Shown: positions 53,534 through 63,223 of the stretch, piece after piece
Layout of the letters: each line of letters opens with the position of its first letter
How positions within the stretch are numbered: the stretch's first letter is position 1
NCBI RefSeq assembly: GCF_900142925.1
Contig: NZ_FRCN01000011.1
Span: 287,979 to 351,978, forward strand
Source of the DNA: Chitinophaga sp. CF418
GTDB lineage: Bacteria; Bacteroidota; Bacteroidia; Chitinophagales; Chitinophagaceae
DNA length: 64,000 nt
Reading direction: 5' to 3'
Translations under genes and position numbers: made by a program
Notes under the pieces: model-generated
Seen by the model: only the letters and a program-made list of their open reading frames with translations
What the model was told of the DNA's origin: nothing
Database searches by the model: none

Positions 53534-53686
53534 TTAAAGTATGATTTTACTAATTTTCTGACAGCTAGGGTAAGTATACCCAATCTTTAAAATCCCCCTG
53601 ACATCTTTTTTTGAGACTTCCTCCAAAATGGTATCTTTTTTTAGTCCCGTGGAAATGTCCTCTATACAATCGGTTATTTTTGTCAA
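53534..53686 (-). CDS. Tiny ORF, 50 aa, TTG start
   Basis: Possible small protein read from TTG at 53686 (TKITDCIEDISTGLKKDTI, then VRGILKIGYTYPSCQKISK). No ATG. Supported by protein-like composition and tight spacing to the next ORF, but could be chance. Not recognised. Confidence 0.3.
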   Translation of the reverse strand: MTKITDCIEDISTGLKKDTILEEVSKKDVRGILKIGYTYPSCQKISKIIL

Positions 53687-54065
53687 TAAAGAAACTGTTT
53701 TCTATTGTCATTTGGATTAACACTTAATTTACTTCTTTAATGGTGGTTTGATTATTTAGCGATGTTACGAAACTGCCAATTGCCACTAGTTAATAAGAAG
53801 TTAAAGATTTAAAATTTATCATATGACGAAGTCAACTAATCAATTTAGATGCTAACATAGCACCATGCCTTAACAAATCATACCCTTCCTTTTATCAAAT
53901 GCCTCCTCCCTGCCGCCAGGCACTTAACATTTATACCCCTAATCAAAAACAATCCCCTCCCCTGGGTCTTAAAGCGGACTGCTAAATTTGTCTCAACACG
54001 TTAGTAATAGAACCTATTAATAATATATTCTATCAGCTGCCAACAATAATTATCAGATCAATTCC
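53687..54065. promoter_or_regulatory. PUL operon upstream region with a -7 box
   Basis: No gene is visible. TAAATTTG at 53983-53990 is an exact -7 element on the plus strand; the -33 counterpart is weak (TGGG, 16-base spacer). The ATG of GH31 follows at 54066, so a 70-base leader is predicted. The regulator binding site of the hybrid sensor should lie here. Confidence 0.4.
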
Positions 54066-56939
54066 ATGGATATGAAGAAAAAGAGACTACTCCCGGTCCT
54101 GGCATTTACCTTTTGCATGCAGTTCTGCTATGCAGGAAAGATTGAAAGATTTAAGGATGGTTTGCTCGTACGGTTAGAAAAGACTACCGCCGGAGGAGTT
54201 AAACAGGTAAGATTACAGGTAATTACTGACAACATTATCAGGGTAACTGCCAGCCCGGCAGATTCCATTTCCGGAACGCCCAGCCTGATGGCTGTGGTAG
54301 GCGGTACCCGGGAAATAAAATGGACCAGCGAGGAGAAAAACAACCAGGTTACATTAAAGACAGGCACATTAACCGCCAGCATTGATCTGACTACCGGAGA
54401 GGTTGTATTTAAGGATCTGAAAGGACAGGTGATCCTGCAGGAAAAACAGGGCGGCGGAAAGACCTTCACTCCTGCCGTAATCGACGGTAAGCCGCTTTAT
54501 AAATTACAGCAGGTATTTGAATCGCCCACCGGAGAGGCATTTTATGGATTGGGTCAGCACCAGACAGGATTAATGAACTACAAAGACCAGGATGTAGACC
54601 TCACCCAGTACAACTCTGTTGCCGTGATACCCTTCCTGGTATCCAGCCGGCATTATGGTATACTCTGGGACAACTACTCTATTACCCGTTTCGGAGACGA
54701 GAGACCGTATGAGGAACTGGGCAGTCTCCAGTTATCTGACAAAAATGGCAAGCCTGGTGGCCTGACCGCTACCTATGCCCTGCGGAATAAACCAGACAGC
54801 ATTTTCCTGCAACGGCCGGAGTCGCTGATCGACTTTACCTTTCTACCTGATCTGAAGAAAATGCCGGCAGGCTATCCGATGGGAAAAGGAGTGATCACCT
54901 GGGAAGGAGATATCACATCACAGACCGGCGGACAGGAGAAATTCTATATGACGGCTTCAGGTTACATCAAAGTATGGATAGACGGGGAGTTAAAACTCGA
55001 TAAATGGAGGGAGGGATGGAACCCTGGCCCCTCCGTTTTCCGTCACCAGCTCGACAAGGGAAAGAAACACAGACTTAAAGTGGAATGGATCCCTGAATCT
55101 GACCAGGCATTTGTTTCTGTTAAACATCTCTCCCCTACTCCGGCAAAACTGCAGAACAAGGCAGCGCTGACATCAGAAGCTGGCGAAAAGATAGACTATT
55201 ATTTTGTGTATGGCCAGCAGACAGATGATGTCATCAACGGCTATCGTACCATCACCGGTAAAGCAGCCATTGTTCCAAAATGGGCATTAGGTTACTGGCA
55301 AAGCCGGGAACGTTATAAGACACAACGTGATGTGATCAGCACTGTCCTGGAATTCCGCAAAAGGCAGATCCCTCTGGACAATATCGTAATGGACTGGTCT
55401 TACTGGAAAGAAGATGCCTGGGGTAGCCAGGAATTCGATCCCGCGCGTTTCCCTGATGCAAAAGGCATGATAGATTCCCTACACAATATTTATCATACCC
55501 ATTTCATGATATCCGCCTGGCCTAAGTTCTATAAGGATATTCCGAACTACAACCTCTTTAACGAAAAAGGCTGGCTCTATAAACAAAGCATTAATGATGG
55601 CATCAGGGACTGGATCGGCCAGGGATATGTGTCCACTTTCTATGATGCGTTCAATCCCGGCGCCCGTAAGCTGTTCTGGCAGCTGCTCAGCAAACACCTG
55701 TTCAGCAAGGGAGTGGATGCCTGGTGGCTGGATGCTACAGAGCCGGATGTGTTGTCCAATGCCACTATCAACTATCGTAAACAGTTGATGAACCCTACAG
55801 CACTGGGACCATCTACACAATATTTCAACACCTATGCCCTCATGAATGCAAAAGGTATTTATGAAGGTCAGCGCCAGGAAAAACCAGACCAGCGCGTGTT
55901 CATCCTGACACGTTCAGCTTATGCCGGCATGCAGCGCTACGGAGCAGCCACCTGGAGCGGAGACATTGCCGCACGCTTTGATGAACTGGCAAGACAGATA
56001 CCAGCAGGATTGAATTTCGGCTTGTCTGGTATGCCTTACTGGACAACAGATATCGGAGGATTTTATGTAGAGGATAAATATGACCAGCCTGATCCGCAGG
56101 GAGCAGACCTCCAGGAGTGGAGAGAACTGAACACCCGCTGGTTCCAGTACGGTTCCTTCTGCCCACTGTTCCGCTCGCATGGACAATATCCTTATCGCGA
56201 ACCGTTCAACATCGCGCCGGAAAACAGTGTGGAATTGACGTCAATGGTCTATTATGATAAGCTACGTTATCGTTTGATGCCGTATATTTATTCTCTTGCA
56301 GGACAAACCTATCATCGTGGATATACCATGATGCGTGGGCTGGTCATGGATTTTGACAAGGATACAGCTGTCAGGAGCATTGGTGATCAGTTTATGTTTG
56401 GTCCCGCACTGCTGGTAAATCCGGTATATACTTACAAAGCTCGCAGTCGTAAACTATATCTCCCTGCCAATACCGGCTGGTACGATCTTTACAACGGCAC
56501 TTATACCGAAGGTGGACAATATATTACGGCGGAAGCTCCGCTGGACAGGATCCCCCTATATGTAAAAGCAGGCAGCATTGTTCCTTTCGGCCCGGCTATG
56601 CAATACACAGCACAGCGTCCGGCCGATACAATCACTCTTTATGTATATACAGGAGCCAACGGAAAATTCACACTCTATGAAGATGAGGGTGTCAATTATA
56701 ATTACGAAAAAGGACAATACAGTACCATCAACCTCACATACGACGAAGCCGGCCAGACGCTGACAATAGGCAAACGGGAAGGTAATTTCCCCGGCATGTT
56801 GCAGCGCAGGACCTTCCGTATTGTGAGAGCAGGAAAAGATAAACCAGTGAGCATGGATTTCGACAACAGGAATGCAACCGTCATCCCGTATGATGGTACA
56901 GAAAAAAAGATCTCATTAAAAAATCAACCACGTACATGA
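54066..56939 (+). CDS. GH31 alpha-xylosidase-like enzyme with PA14 insert
   Basis: 957-aa exported glycoside hydrolase family 31. Signal peptide ending CYAGK. N-terminal beta-sandwich (about 25-210) with GEAFYGLGQHQ and SRHYGILWDNYSITRFGD; a PA14-like insert about 265-380 (ITWEGDITSQTGGQEKFYMTASGYIKVWIDGELKLD in pieces); the TIM barrel about 395-700 with nucleophile Asp556 in WWLDATEPDV and acid/base Asp633 in TWSGDIA; and a C-terminal domain plus DUF5110. PA14-containing GH31 with this motif set are typical of alpha-xylosidases that trim xyloglucan oligosaccharides in Bacteroidota. First gene of a plus-strand operon with SusC, SusD and a lipoprotein, 6 kb after the hybrid sensor. Confidence 0.95.
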   Translation: MDMKKKRLLPVLAFTFCMQFCYAGKIERFKDGLLVRLEKTTAGGVKQVRLQVITDNIIRVTASPADSISGTPSLMAVVGGTREIKWTSEEKNNQVTLKTGTLTASIDLTTGEVVFKDLKGQVILQEKQGGGKTFTPAVIDGKPLYKLQQVFESPTGEAFYGLGQHQTGLMNYKDQDVDLTQYNSVAVIPFLVSSRHYGILWDNYSITRFGDERPYEELGSLQLSDKNGKPGGLTATYALRNKPDSIFLQRPESLIDFTFLPDLKKMPAGYPMGKGVITWEGDITSQTGGQEKFYMTASGYIKVWIDGELKLDKWREGWNPGPSVFRHQLDKGKKHRLKVEWIPESDQAFVSVKHLSPTPAKLQNKAALTSEAGEKIDYYFVYGQQTDDVINGYRTITGKAAIVPKWALGYWQSRERYKTQRDVISTVLEFRKRQIPLDNIVMDWSYWKEDAWGSQEFDPARFPDAKGMIDSLHNIYHTHFMISAWPKFYKDIPNYNLFNEKGWLYKQSINDGIRDWIGQGYVSTFYDAFNPGARKLFWQLLSKHLFSKGVDAWWLDATEPDVLSNATINYRKQLMNPTALGPSTQYFNTYALMNAKGIYEGQRQEKPDQRVFILTRSAYAGMQRYGAATWSGDIAARFDELARQIPAGLNFGLSGMPYWTTDIGGFYVEDKYDQPDPQGADLQEWRELNTRWFQYGSFCPLFRSHGQYPYREPFNIAPENSVELTSMVYYDKLRYRLMPYIYSLAGQTYHRGYTMMRGLVMDFDKDTAVRSIGDQFMFGPALLVNPVYTYKARSRKLYLPANTGWYDLYNGTYTEGGQYITAEAPLDRIPLYVKAGSIVPFGPAMQYTAQRPADTITLYVYTGANGKFTLYEDEGVNYNYEKGQYSTINLTYDEAGQTLTIGKREGNFPGMLQRRTFRIVRAGKDKPVSMDFDNRNATVIPYDGTEKKISLKNQPRT

Positions 56940-56969
56940 CAAAAAAGAAGTTTTGACAATTAACACGTT

Positions 56970-56984
56970 GTGAATTGTATTCAC
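56970..56984. repeat. Short palindrome upstream of SusC
   Basis: GTGAAT-TGT-ATTCAC inside the 95-base gap between GH31 and SusC, flanked by CACGT-type bases. No T-run. A binding site or a mild mRNA hairpin. Confidence 0.4.
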
Positions 56985-57033
56985 GTATGACCATCAGATA
57001 AAAACATCCCGTAACTACTAACATTCTAACATT

Positions 57034-60000
57034 ATGAAAACTGCTTACAAAATCAGAGATTTTGTGACTGCCTGCATGATCCCCGTTTCATGCGGATTAA
57101 GCAGCGTGCTGCTGATGACGATGCTGTTGCCCGTCAATGTGGCAATGGCGCAAACAGCGAAAAGAGCGCTTTCCGGTAAGGTAACTGCCGGAAAGGATAA
57201 TAGTCCATTGCCCGGCGCCAGCGTGCGTATCAAAGGCACCAACAATGGCGCTATTACTGACGCTAATGGTAGCTTTAACCTGCAGGTAAGCGATAGCGAC
57301 TCGCTGGAGGTGACACTTGTGGGTTTCACCAAACAGGTGATCTCTGCAAGAGGCAAGTCCACGCTTACTGTGAATCTTTCCGAAGGCGCTACCGGTCTGG
57401 ACGAGATCGTGGTGGTAGGTTATGGTACCGAAAAGAAAAAACTGGTGACCGGCGCTATTGACCATGTAAACACACAGCAGCTGGAACAGAACCACGCACT
57501 GCGTGTAGATCAGGCCTTACAGGGACAGACACCTGGCGTACAGATCACCGCAACTTCTGCTCAACCGGGAGAAGGCATGAAAGTGCGCATCCGCGGTACA
57601 AGTACTGTTGGTAACGCTGATCCTTTATATATCGTGGATGGTGTGCCTACTTCCGACATCAGCTACCTGAACGCTTCAGACATTGCAGCGATGGATGTAC
57701 TGAAAGATGCGGCATCTTCCGCTATCTATGGTGCAAGGGCTGCTAATGGTGTGGTGCTGGTTACCACACGTAAAGGCCGTGCAGGAAGTATGAAAATGTC
57801 TTACGACTCCTACTATGGTATACAGAATCCTTCACATAAAGTATCCCTGCTCAATGCACATGACTATGGCGTGATCATGAACGAGATGGCCATTAATTCC
57901 GGCTCCGTTCCTTATTTCACCGTGGATCAGCTCAGCAAACTGGGTAAGGGTACTGATTGGCAGGAAGCGATCTACAATAAGAAAGCACCAATGCAGAACC
58001 ATTCCCTGGCATTTGCAGGCGGAAATGAGACCTCTGTGTTCTCTTCTTCCGTTGCCTATACCAAACAGGACGGTGTCATAGGCTTAAAGAACCAGTCTCA
58101 ATATGACAGGCTCTCTTTCCGTATGAACAGCGAGCACAAAATGTATAAGGACATTGTGATATTCGGCGAAAACGTGACCTATACACAATCCCGTAAAAGA
58201 GGTGTTGGTGTGGGCAATATCTACGGCAATGCTATCCGCTCTGTGTTCACAGTAAGTCCGCTGTTCCCTGTATACAACCCTGATGGTAGTTACGCAAAAT
58301 CTACTTTTAACGTAGAAGAGGCTAACCCGGTGGCAGTAATGGATTATCAGAACCAGAACAAATCCAAGACCGACCGTATCATGGGTAATACTTACCTGCA
58401 GGTATCTCCCATTAAAGGACTGACATTACGTACAGACTTCGGTATTGATATGAGCAATAACGATTCCAGAAGTTATACGCCAATATACGATCTGTCTACG
58501 AACGTGGTGAATGAGCACTCCCGCGCTACACAGGGCATTTACCGCACACATACCTGGAACTGGGATAACACCATCAACTACCAGCGTGATTTCGGTAAAC
58601 ACAATGTAGGTGTGTTGGTAGGTATGAACTCCAATGAGACCAAAACTTCTTACCTGTATGGTTACAAACAGGACCTGACCAAAGAAGGGCTGGACAATGC
58701 TGTTATCGACAACGGTACTACAGACAGCACACAACGCATCTTTGGGGCAGACAGCTCCGCTACTATCTATTCTTATTTCGGACGTCTCAGCTATTCTTAT
58801 GCTGACAAATATATGTTCACCGCTGTGGTAAGATCAGACGCATCTTCCCGTTTCGGACCGAACAACCGCAGAGGTACTTTCCCATCCTTCTCTATTGGCT
58901 GGGTACCTACCAATGAGGATTTCTTCAAACTCTCCTGGCTGGACTTCCTGAAAGTACGTGCAGGCTGGGGACAGAATGGTAATCTTCCTACGGGATATTA
59001 TCAGTACCTGTCCACTATCTCAACACAATATCTGGGTTATTATTTTGGCAGCGGCGACAATCCTTATATCGGAGCAGCGCCTATCAAGATATCCAATCCT
59101 GACCTGAAATGGGAAACTTCAGAACAGGCTAACGTCGGTATCGATGCGACATTATTCAGAGACTTCAACCTGACAGTGGATGTATACCGCAAGACGACAA
59201 AAGACTGGCTGGTACCAGTAAACGTACCTGCTGTTTCCGGGGCATCAACAGTACTGATCAACGGAGGTAATGTACGTAACCAGGGTGTGGAGGTTTCCCT
59301 GGGCTACAATCATACCTTCCATGGTCTGACGGTGGGTGTGAATGGTAATATCGGTGTGAACCGTAATGAAATCACCGATATCCCCAACCGGGAAAAGATC
59401 ATCAACGGATCAGGGGGAATAACCTACGCGAGTATGCCGGAATTCTACCGTGCACAGGTGGGCTTCCCTATGGGCTATTTCTACGGATATAAGACAGCGG
59501 GCATCTTCCAGAATGAAAGTGAAGTGGCCTCCTATGTGGGCAAAGACGGTAAGAAAATACAGCCTAATGCCCTCCCCGGTGATGTTCGTTTCCAGGACCT
59601 CAATGGAGATGGTGTAATAGACAGCAAAGACGAGACGCAGATCGGTAATCCTTATCCTAAGTTCACCTATGGTCTGAACATCAACCTGGGTTATAAAGGG
59701 TTCGATTTCTCTGCTTCGCTGTATGGTAACTATGGCAACCAGATCTGGGATGGTACACATGATTTCTCCCGTCCGCTCAGCAACTACACCACAGAAATAT
59801 TGGGCCGCTGGACTGGTGAAGGTACCTCTAACCGCCTTCCCCGTGTAACAGATGGCGCTGAACTGAACCAGAACTGGATCCGTTCTTCTGACCTGTATGT
59901 ACACAATGCGTCTTTCCTGCGTATAAAAAGCCTGAACCTGGGATATGATTTCAAAAAGGTATTGCACACATTGCCTTTACAGCAGCTGAGATTATACGTT

Positions 60001-60147
60001 TCTGCTACCAACCTGTTCACCTTTACTCCTTATAAAGGCGTAGATCCTGAAGTAGGTTATGGTCCTACCGGATGGGCTTCTGGTATAGACCTGGGTACTT
60101 ATCCACAACCTAAAACAGTACTGGTTGGCCTGAACGTTAAATTCTAA
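57034..60147 (+). CDS. SusC/RagA TonB-linked outer-membrane protein of the PUL
   Basis: 1037-aa importer. Signal peptide ending VAMAQ, carboxypeptidase-regulatory-like domain (LSGKVTAGKDNSPLPGASVRIKG, ~45-120), plug with VTGAIDHVNTQQLEQ and ADPLYIVDGVPTSDI (~135-250), IYGARAANGVVLVTTRKGR, and a long beta-barrel ending YPQPKTVLVGLNVKF. No STN domain; regulation is by the hybrid sensor, not by sigma/anti-sigma. It shares an operon with GH31 (95 bases upstream) and SusD (18 bases downstream). Substrate inferred to be xyloglucan-derived oligosaccharide. Confidence 0.96.
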   Translation: MKTAYKIRDFVTACMIPVSCGLSSVLLMTMLLPVNVAMAQTAKRALSGKVTAGKDNSPLPGASVRIKGTNNGAITDANGSFNLQVSDSDSLEVTLVGFTKQVISARGKSTLTVNLSEGATGLDEIVVVGYGTEKKKLVTGAIDHVNTQQLEQNHALRVDQALQGQTPGVQITATSAQPGEGMKVRIRGTSTVGNADPLYIVDGVPTSDISYLNASDIAAMDVLKDAASSAIYGARAANGVVLVTTRKGRAGSMKMSYDSYYGIQNPSHKVSLLNAHDYGVIMNEMAINSGSVPYFTVDQLSKLGKGTDWQEAIYNKKAPMQNHSLAFAGGNETSVFSSSVAYTKQDGVIGLKNQSQYDRLSFRMNSEHKMYKDIVIFGENVTYTQSRKRGVGVGNIYGNAIRSVFTVSPLFPVYNPDGSYAKSTFNVEEANPVAVMDYQNQNKSKTDRIMGNTYLQVSPIKGLTLRTDFGIDMSNNDSRSYTPIYDLSTNVVNEHSRATQGIYRTHTWNWDNTINYQRDFGKHNVGVLVGMNSNETKTSYLYGYKQDLTKEGLDNAVIDNGTTDSTQRIFGADSSATIYSYFGRLSYSYADKYMFTAVVRSDASSRFGPNNRRGTFPSFSIGWVPTNEDFFKLSWLDFLKVRAGWGQNGNLPTGYYQYLSTISTQYLGYYFGSGDNPYIGAAPIKISNPDLKWETSEQANVGIDATLFRDFNLTVDVYRKTTKDWLVPVNVPAVSGASTVLINGGNVRNQGVEVSLGYNHTFHGLTVGVNGNIGVNRNEITDIPNREKIINGSGGITYASMPEFYRAQVGFPMGYFYGYKTAGIFQNESEVASYVGKDGKKIQPNALPGDVRFQDLNGDGVIDSKDETQIGNPYPKFTYGLNINLGYKGFDFSASLYGNYGNQIWDGTHDFSRPLSNYTTEILGRWTGEGTSNRLPRVTDGAELNQNWIRSSDLYVHNASFLRIKSLNLGYDFKKVLHTLPLQQLRLYVSATNLFTFTPYKGVDPEVGYGPTGWASGIDLGTYPQPKTVLVGLNVKF

Positions 60148-60165
60148 TCCGGTAAATCAATCCAC

Positions 60166-61731
60166 ATGAAAAAGATCTTTGTATCCATTATAGCAATTGC
60201 ACTTCTTGCGGCCTGCCGTAAGGACTTCCTGGAGCTTTCGCCTGTAGATGAACAGACGGAATCCTCCTTCTATCAGACACCGGCACAGGCCTTACAGGCG
60301 CTGGTGTCCATATACAATCAGCTCAATATCGGTGACTATGATAATATTCACCTGGTATCCGAACTGGCCAGTGATGACTGCTTCGGCGGTGGTGGTACTT
60401 CTGACCTTGTATGGAAACAGTGGGACCGCTTCCAGGAAGCATCCAATATGAACCTGGGGCTGTGGCAGAGAGGTTACACAGGCATCTACAGAGCCAATGT
60501 ATTACTCTCCAAGATAGACGGTGTTAGCTGGGGAGCAGACACTACCCTGAAAACCACTTATACTGCTGAAGCCCGCTTCCTGAGAGCGTACTTCTACTTC
60601 GACCTCGTGCGTGTATTCGGTAATGTTCCTCTGACAACCAAACCACTCACTGTTTCCGAGTACAATATACCGCAGGCTGCTCCGGCTGATGTATATAAAC
60701 AAATAGCCGAAGACCTGCAGTATGCAGCAACTAACCTGCCTGCTACCGCCTATCAGGGTATCTCTCCTAACAACTATGGCCGTGTAACCAAATGGGCAGC
60801 ACAGGCGCTGTTAGGCCGCGTATACCTGTATTATACCGGTTACTACAATCAGCCGGACCTCGCTGGTGTTGTTACCAAAACCCAGATGATCAGCTACCTG
60901 GAAAACATCATCAATACAAGCGGCTACGGACTGGTAGACAGCTTCCCCCGCTTGTGGCAGGCATCCGGAAGGTCTTTTGTGGGAGAAGATAATAAAGAAA
61001 CTGTCTGGTCCATCAAATTTACCTACAAAGGCCTGGGTAGCTGGGACCAGCATAATGGTAACCGCATGCAGGTAGACATCGGTATCCGCAGCCAGGTACT
61101 TGATCCTTACTACAAAGGATGGGGCGCCGGTACTGTAACACCCAAATTATGGAATGCCTACGATGCTACCGATACCAGGAGAAGCGCCAGCATCATTTCT
61201 ATCGAAGGTGAAAACCTGACAGCATATTCTCTCGGTGACCAATCACAGTACACCGGTTATTTCTGGAAAAAATATATGCCGCTGAATGATGGCAATGCAG
61301 ATAGCAAGGGAGGTAATTTCCAGATCGACAACTATTTTGATGATGTTATTATCCGTTATGCAGACGTGCTGCTGATGGCGGCAGAACTGAATCTTGATGT
61401 TGATCTCTCTAAAGCGCAGAACTATTACAACCAGGTTCGTGACAGGGCATTCCTGAATACCACCAGCCGCAAAACACTGACCGGAGATGCCAATGGCAAA
61501 AAGCTGATCATGGAAGAGCGTCGCCTGGAATTTGCACTGGAAGGACAGCGCTATTGGGACTTACTGCGTCAGGGTGTAAGCGTTGCCAAAGCCGCTATTG
61601 ATAACAGCAACAGCGATAACCAGTTCGATGTGAATTTCCGCACTGAAACACAGGGACTGTTTAAGATCCCTGAACAGGAAATCAATCTGTCAAGCGGTGT
61701 TTATAAACAAAATACCGGCTGGGCTAACTAA
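60166..61731 (+). CDS. SusD/RagB-family glycan-binding lipoprotein
   Basis: 521-aa surface lipoprotein. Lipobox LAAC at residue 17, then SusD features: TESSFYQTPAQALQALVSIYNQL, RANVLLSKIDGVSWG, TAEARFLRAYFYFDLVRVFGNVPLTTKPL in pieces, YGRVTKWAAQALLGRVYLYYTGY, and RRLEFALEGQRYWDLLRQG near the C-terminus. It forms a lid on the SusC barrel and binds sugars. Starts 18 bases after the SusC stop. Confidence 0.96.
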   Translation: MKKIFVSIIAIALLAACRKDFLELSPVDEQTESSFYQTPAQALQALVSIYNQLNIGDYDNIHLVSELASDDCFGGGGTSDLVWKQWDRFQEASNMNLGLWQRGYTGIYRANVLLSKIDGVSWGADTTLKTTYTAEARFLRAYFYFDLVRVFGNVPLTTKPLTVSEYNIPQAAPADVYKQIAEDLQYAATNLPATAYQGISPNNYGRVTKWAAQALLGRVYLYYTGYYNQPDLAGVVTKTQMISYLENIINTSGYGLVDSFPRLWQASGRSFVGEDNKETVWSIKFTYKGLGSWDQHNGNRMQVDIGIRSQVLDPYYKGWGAGTVTPKLWNAYDATDTRRSASIISIEGENLTAYSLGDQSQYTGYFWKKYMPLNDGNADSKGGNFQIDNYFDDVIIRYADVLLMAAELNLDVDLSKAQNYYNQVRDRAFLNTTSRKTLTGDANGKKLIMEERRLEFALEGQRYWDLLRQGVSVAKAAIDNSNSDNQFDVNFRTETQGLFKIPEQEINLSSGVYKQNTGWAN

Positions 61732-61757
61732 TGTCGAATCATTCAAAAAACTGCATT

Positions 61758-62522
61758 ATGAAAAAGTTTATCACCTTATCCCTGCTTGCATTATCGGCTA
61801 TGCTGGTATCCTGTACCAAGGAAGATGAAGAAAGCCTTGGCGGACCATCCATCGCCAAAAGTGATGTGAAGTTCTCCGTTACACAGGAACAGGGACACGA
61901 CAATATAGTAATGTTAAACAGCCTTACGCAAGGTGGTTATATCCCCTACTGGGAATTTACCGGTGGTTTCTCCAAAAAGAAACAGGATACTATCAATCTG
62001 CCTTTTGCGGGTAACTATACCATCCGTTATACCATCTATACACAAGGCGGTCCAACATCTGATTCTACCAAAATCTCTGTTTCCGAGAATGATCCTGAAT
62101 ATTTTGCCAGCCCTATGTGGAACTTACTGGCAAATGCGCAGGACGGCAAGACATGGGTATGGGCATCTGATATTCCCGGAGGCATCTGTTATGGTAACGG
62201 CTCTGGCGGAGCAACAGCGCCTGAATGGTGGCAGAACGGTATCGCCTATCTGACATCTGAGAAAGTAGCTGCAGATGAAATGACCTTTGATCTGAAGGGT
62301 GCGAAAAACTATACGTTCACACATGCGGGTGTTTCGCAGAAAGCAATATTCGAACTTGATACTTTAAATAAGACATTGAAGATAACAGGTAGTGATATCA
62401 GCCTGGGTAATAAAGTTACTTACGTTGTCGTAAAACTTACTGCCGACGAACTCACCCTGGCACAGCAGGGTGATGGCTGGAGGAACATCTGGATGTACAA
62501 AAGGAAGGGATTTAATTATTAG
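61758..62522 (+). CDS. PKD-like surface lipoprotein of the PUL (candidate glycan-binding protein)
   Basis: 254 aa from ATG at 61758 (MKKFITLSLLALSAMLVSC), lipobox Cys at residue 19. An upstream ATG at 61731 overlaps the SusD stop by one base but yields an unlikely signal. The mature part has a PKD-type segment (YWEFTGGFSKKKQDTINLPFAGNYTIRYTIYTQGG in pieces, about 60-105) and a second beta domain with AQDGKTWVWASDI, GICYGNGSGG and NIWMYKRKGF. The position after SusD is that of the surface glycan-binding proteins of PULs. Function inferred from position and fold. Confidence 0.85.
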   Translation: MKKFITLSLLALSAMLVSCTKEDEESLGGPSIAKSDVKFSVTQEQGHDNIVMLNSLTQGGYIPYWEFTGGFSKKKQDTINLPFAGNYTIRYTIYTQGGPTSDSTKISVSENDPEYFASPMWNLLANAQDGKTWVWASDIPGGICYGNGSGGATAPEWWQNGIAYLTSEKVAADEMTFDLKGAKNYTFTHAGVSQKAIFELDTLNKTLKITGSDISLGNKVTYVVVKLTADELTLAQQGDGWRNIWMYKRKGFNY

Positions 62523-62547
62523 TTTACGGGATTTAAGATGGAAGAAA

Positions 62548-62589
62548 AAAGGGATGAGGTTTCGTACTTCATCCCTTTATTTTTTTTTT
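62548..62589 (+). terminator. First of two tandem terminators
   Basis: AAAGGGATGA / TCATCCCTTT, 10-bp perfect stem, then ATTTTTTTTTT. Confidence 0.85.
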
Positions 62590-62647
62590 GAAAAAAGTTG
62601 AGAGAAAATTTTGAGATCCTGAGAAAAGGTGTAATTTAGTGATAGAG

Positions 62648-62693
62648 AAAACGCCACCCCTGATGATCACACGTCAGGGGTGGCGTTTTTTTT
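62648..62693 (+). terminator. Second, stronger terminator
   Basis: AAAACGCCACCCCTGA / TCAGGGGTGGCGTTTT, 16-bp perfect stem, loop of 10, and T-run. Insulates the PUL from the DUF6934-like gene. Confidence 0.93.
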
Positions 62694-62744
62694 ATAGTGA
62701 TATGTTCAGCATAAAAACCATTGTTTAAGACAAAGCCTACGGGA

Positions 62745-63212
62745 ATGCATTTAGATCATTATTTGTTTAGATTAACTTCAAAGACAGTAACAATGACTGA
62801 GTATGAATTTACAAGTATTGGGCCTAAGGGGCCGATTAGAAAGACTATACTGTTTGCAATGATGGAATATAACTACTATAACCTTGCATTTGGAGAAAAG
62901 AATCCACAAACAGGGAATGTAGATGATAACATCAATTCCGGAAATAATGACCATGAGAAGATATTGACAACTGTGGCTGCAGTAGTTGAAACCTTTATAG
63001 CAGAACATCCTGAAGCATACATATATGCAAAGGGTAGTACACTCTCAAGAACAAGACTATATAGGATCTGTATTACTAAGTACTGGAATGACATTACTAA
63101 TCAATTCGACGTATTTGGGTTACAAAATGACCAATGGCAGGATTTTATCCAAAACCAAACATACAGTGCATTCTTAGGCAAGAAGAAATCTTTCGAAATA
63201 ATAAACAATTAA
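62745..63212 (+). CDS. DUF6934-like protein
   Basis: 155 aa from ATG at 62745 (MHLDHYLFRLTSKTVTMTEYEFTSIGPKG), cytoplasmic. The N-terminal pattern TEYEFTSIGPKGPI, YNLAFGEKNPQTGNVDDN, KILTTVAAVVETFIAEHPEA and KGSTLSRTRLYRICITKYWNDI resemble a Bacteroidota family I remember as DUF6934; this is recall, not a search. Function unknown. It is AT-rich and followed 11 bases later by small-protein genes, in a cluster beside an insertion sequence. The layout (155-aa protein with small basic partners) resembles toxin-antitoxin or phage-defence cassettes, but nothing proves this. Confidence 0.78.
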   Translation: MHLDHYLFRLTSKTVTMTEYEFTSIGPKGPIRKTILFAMMEYNYYNLAFGEKNPQTGNVDDNINSGNNDHEKILTTVAAVVETFIAEHPEAYIYAKGSTLSRTRLYRICITKYWNDITNQFDVFGLQNDQWQDFIQNQTYSAFLGKKKSFEIINN

Positions 63213-63223
63213 AATTATCATTC

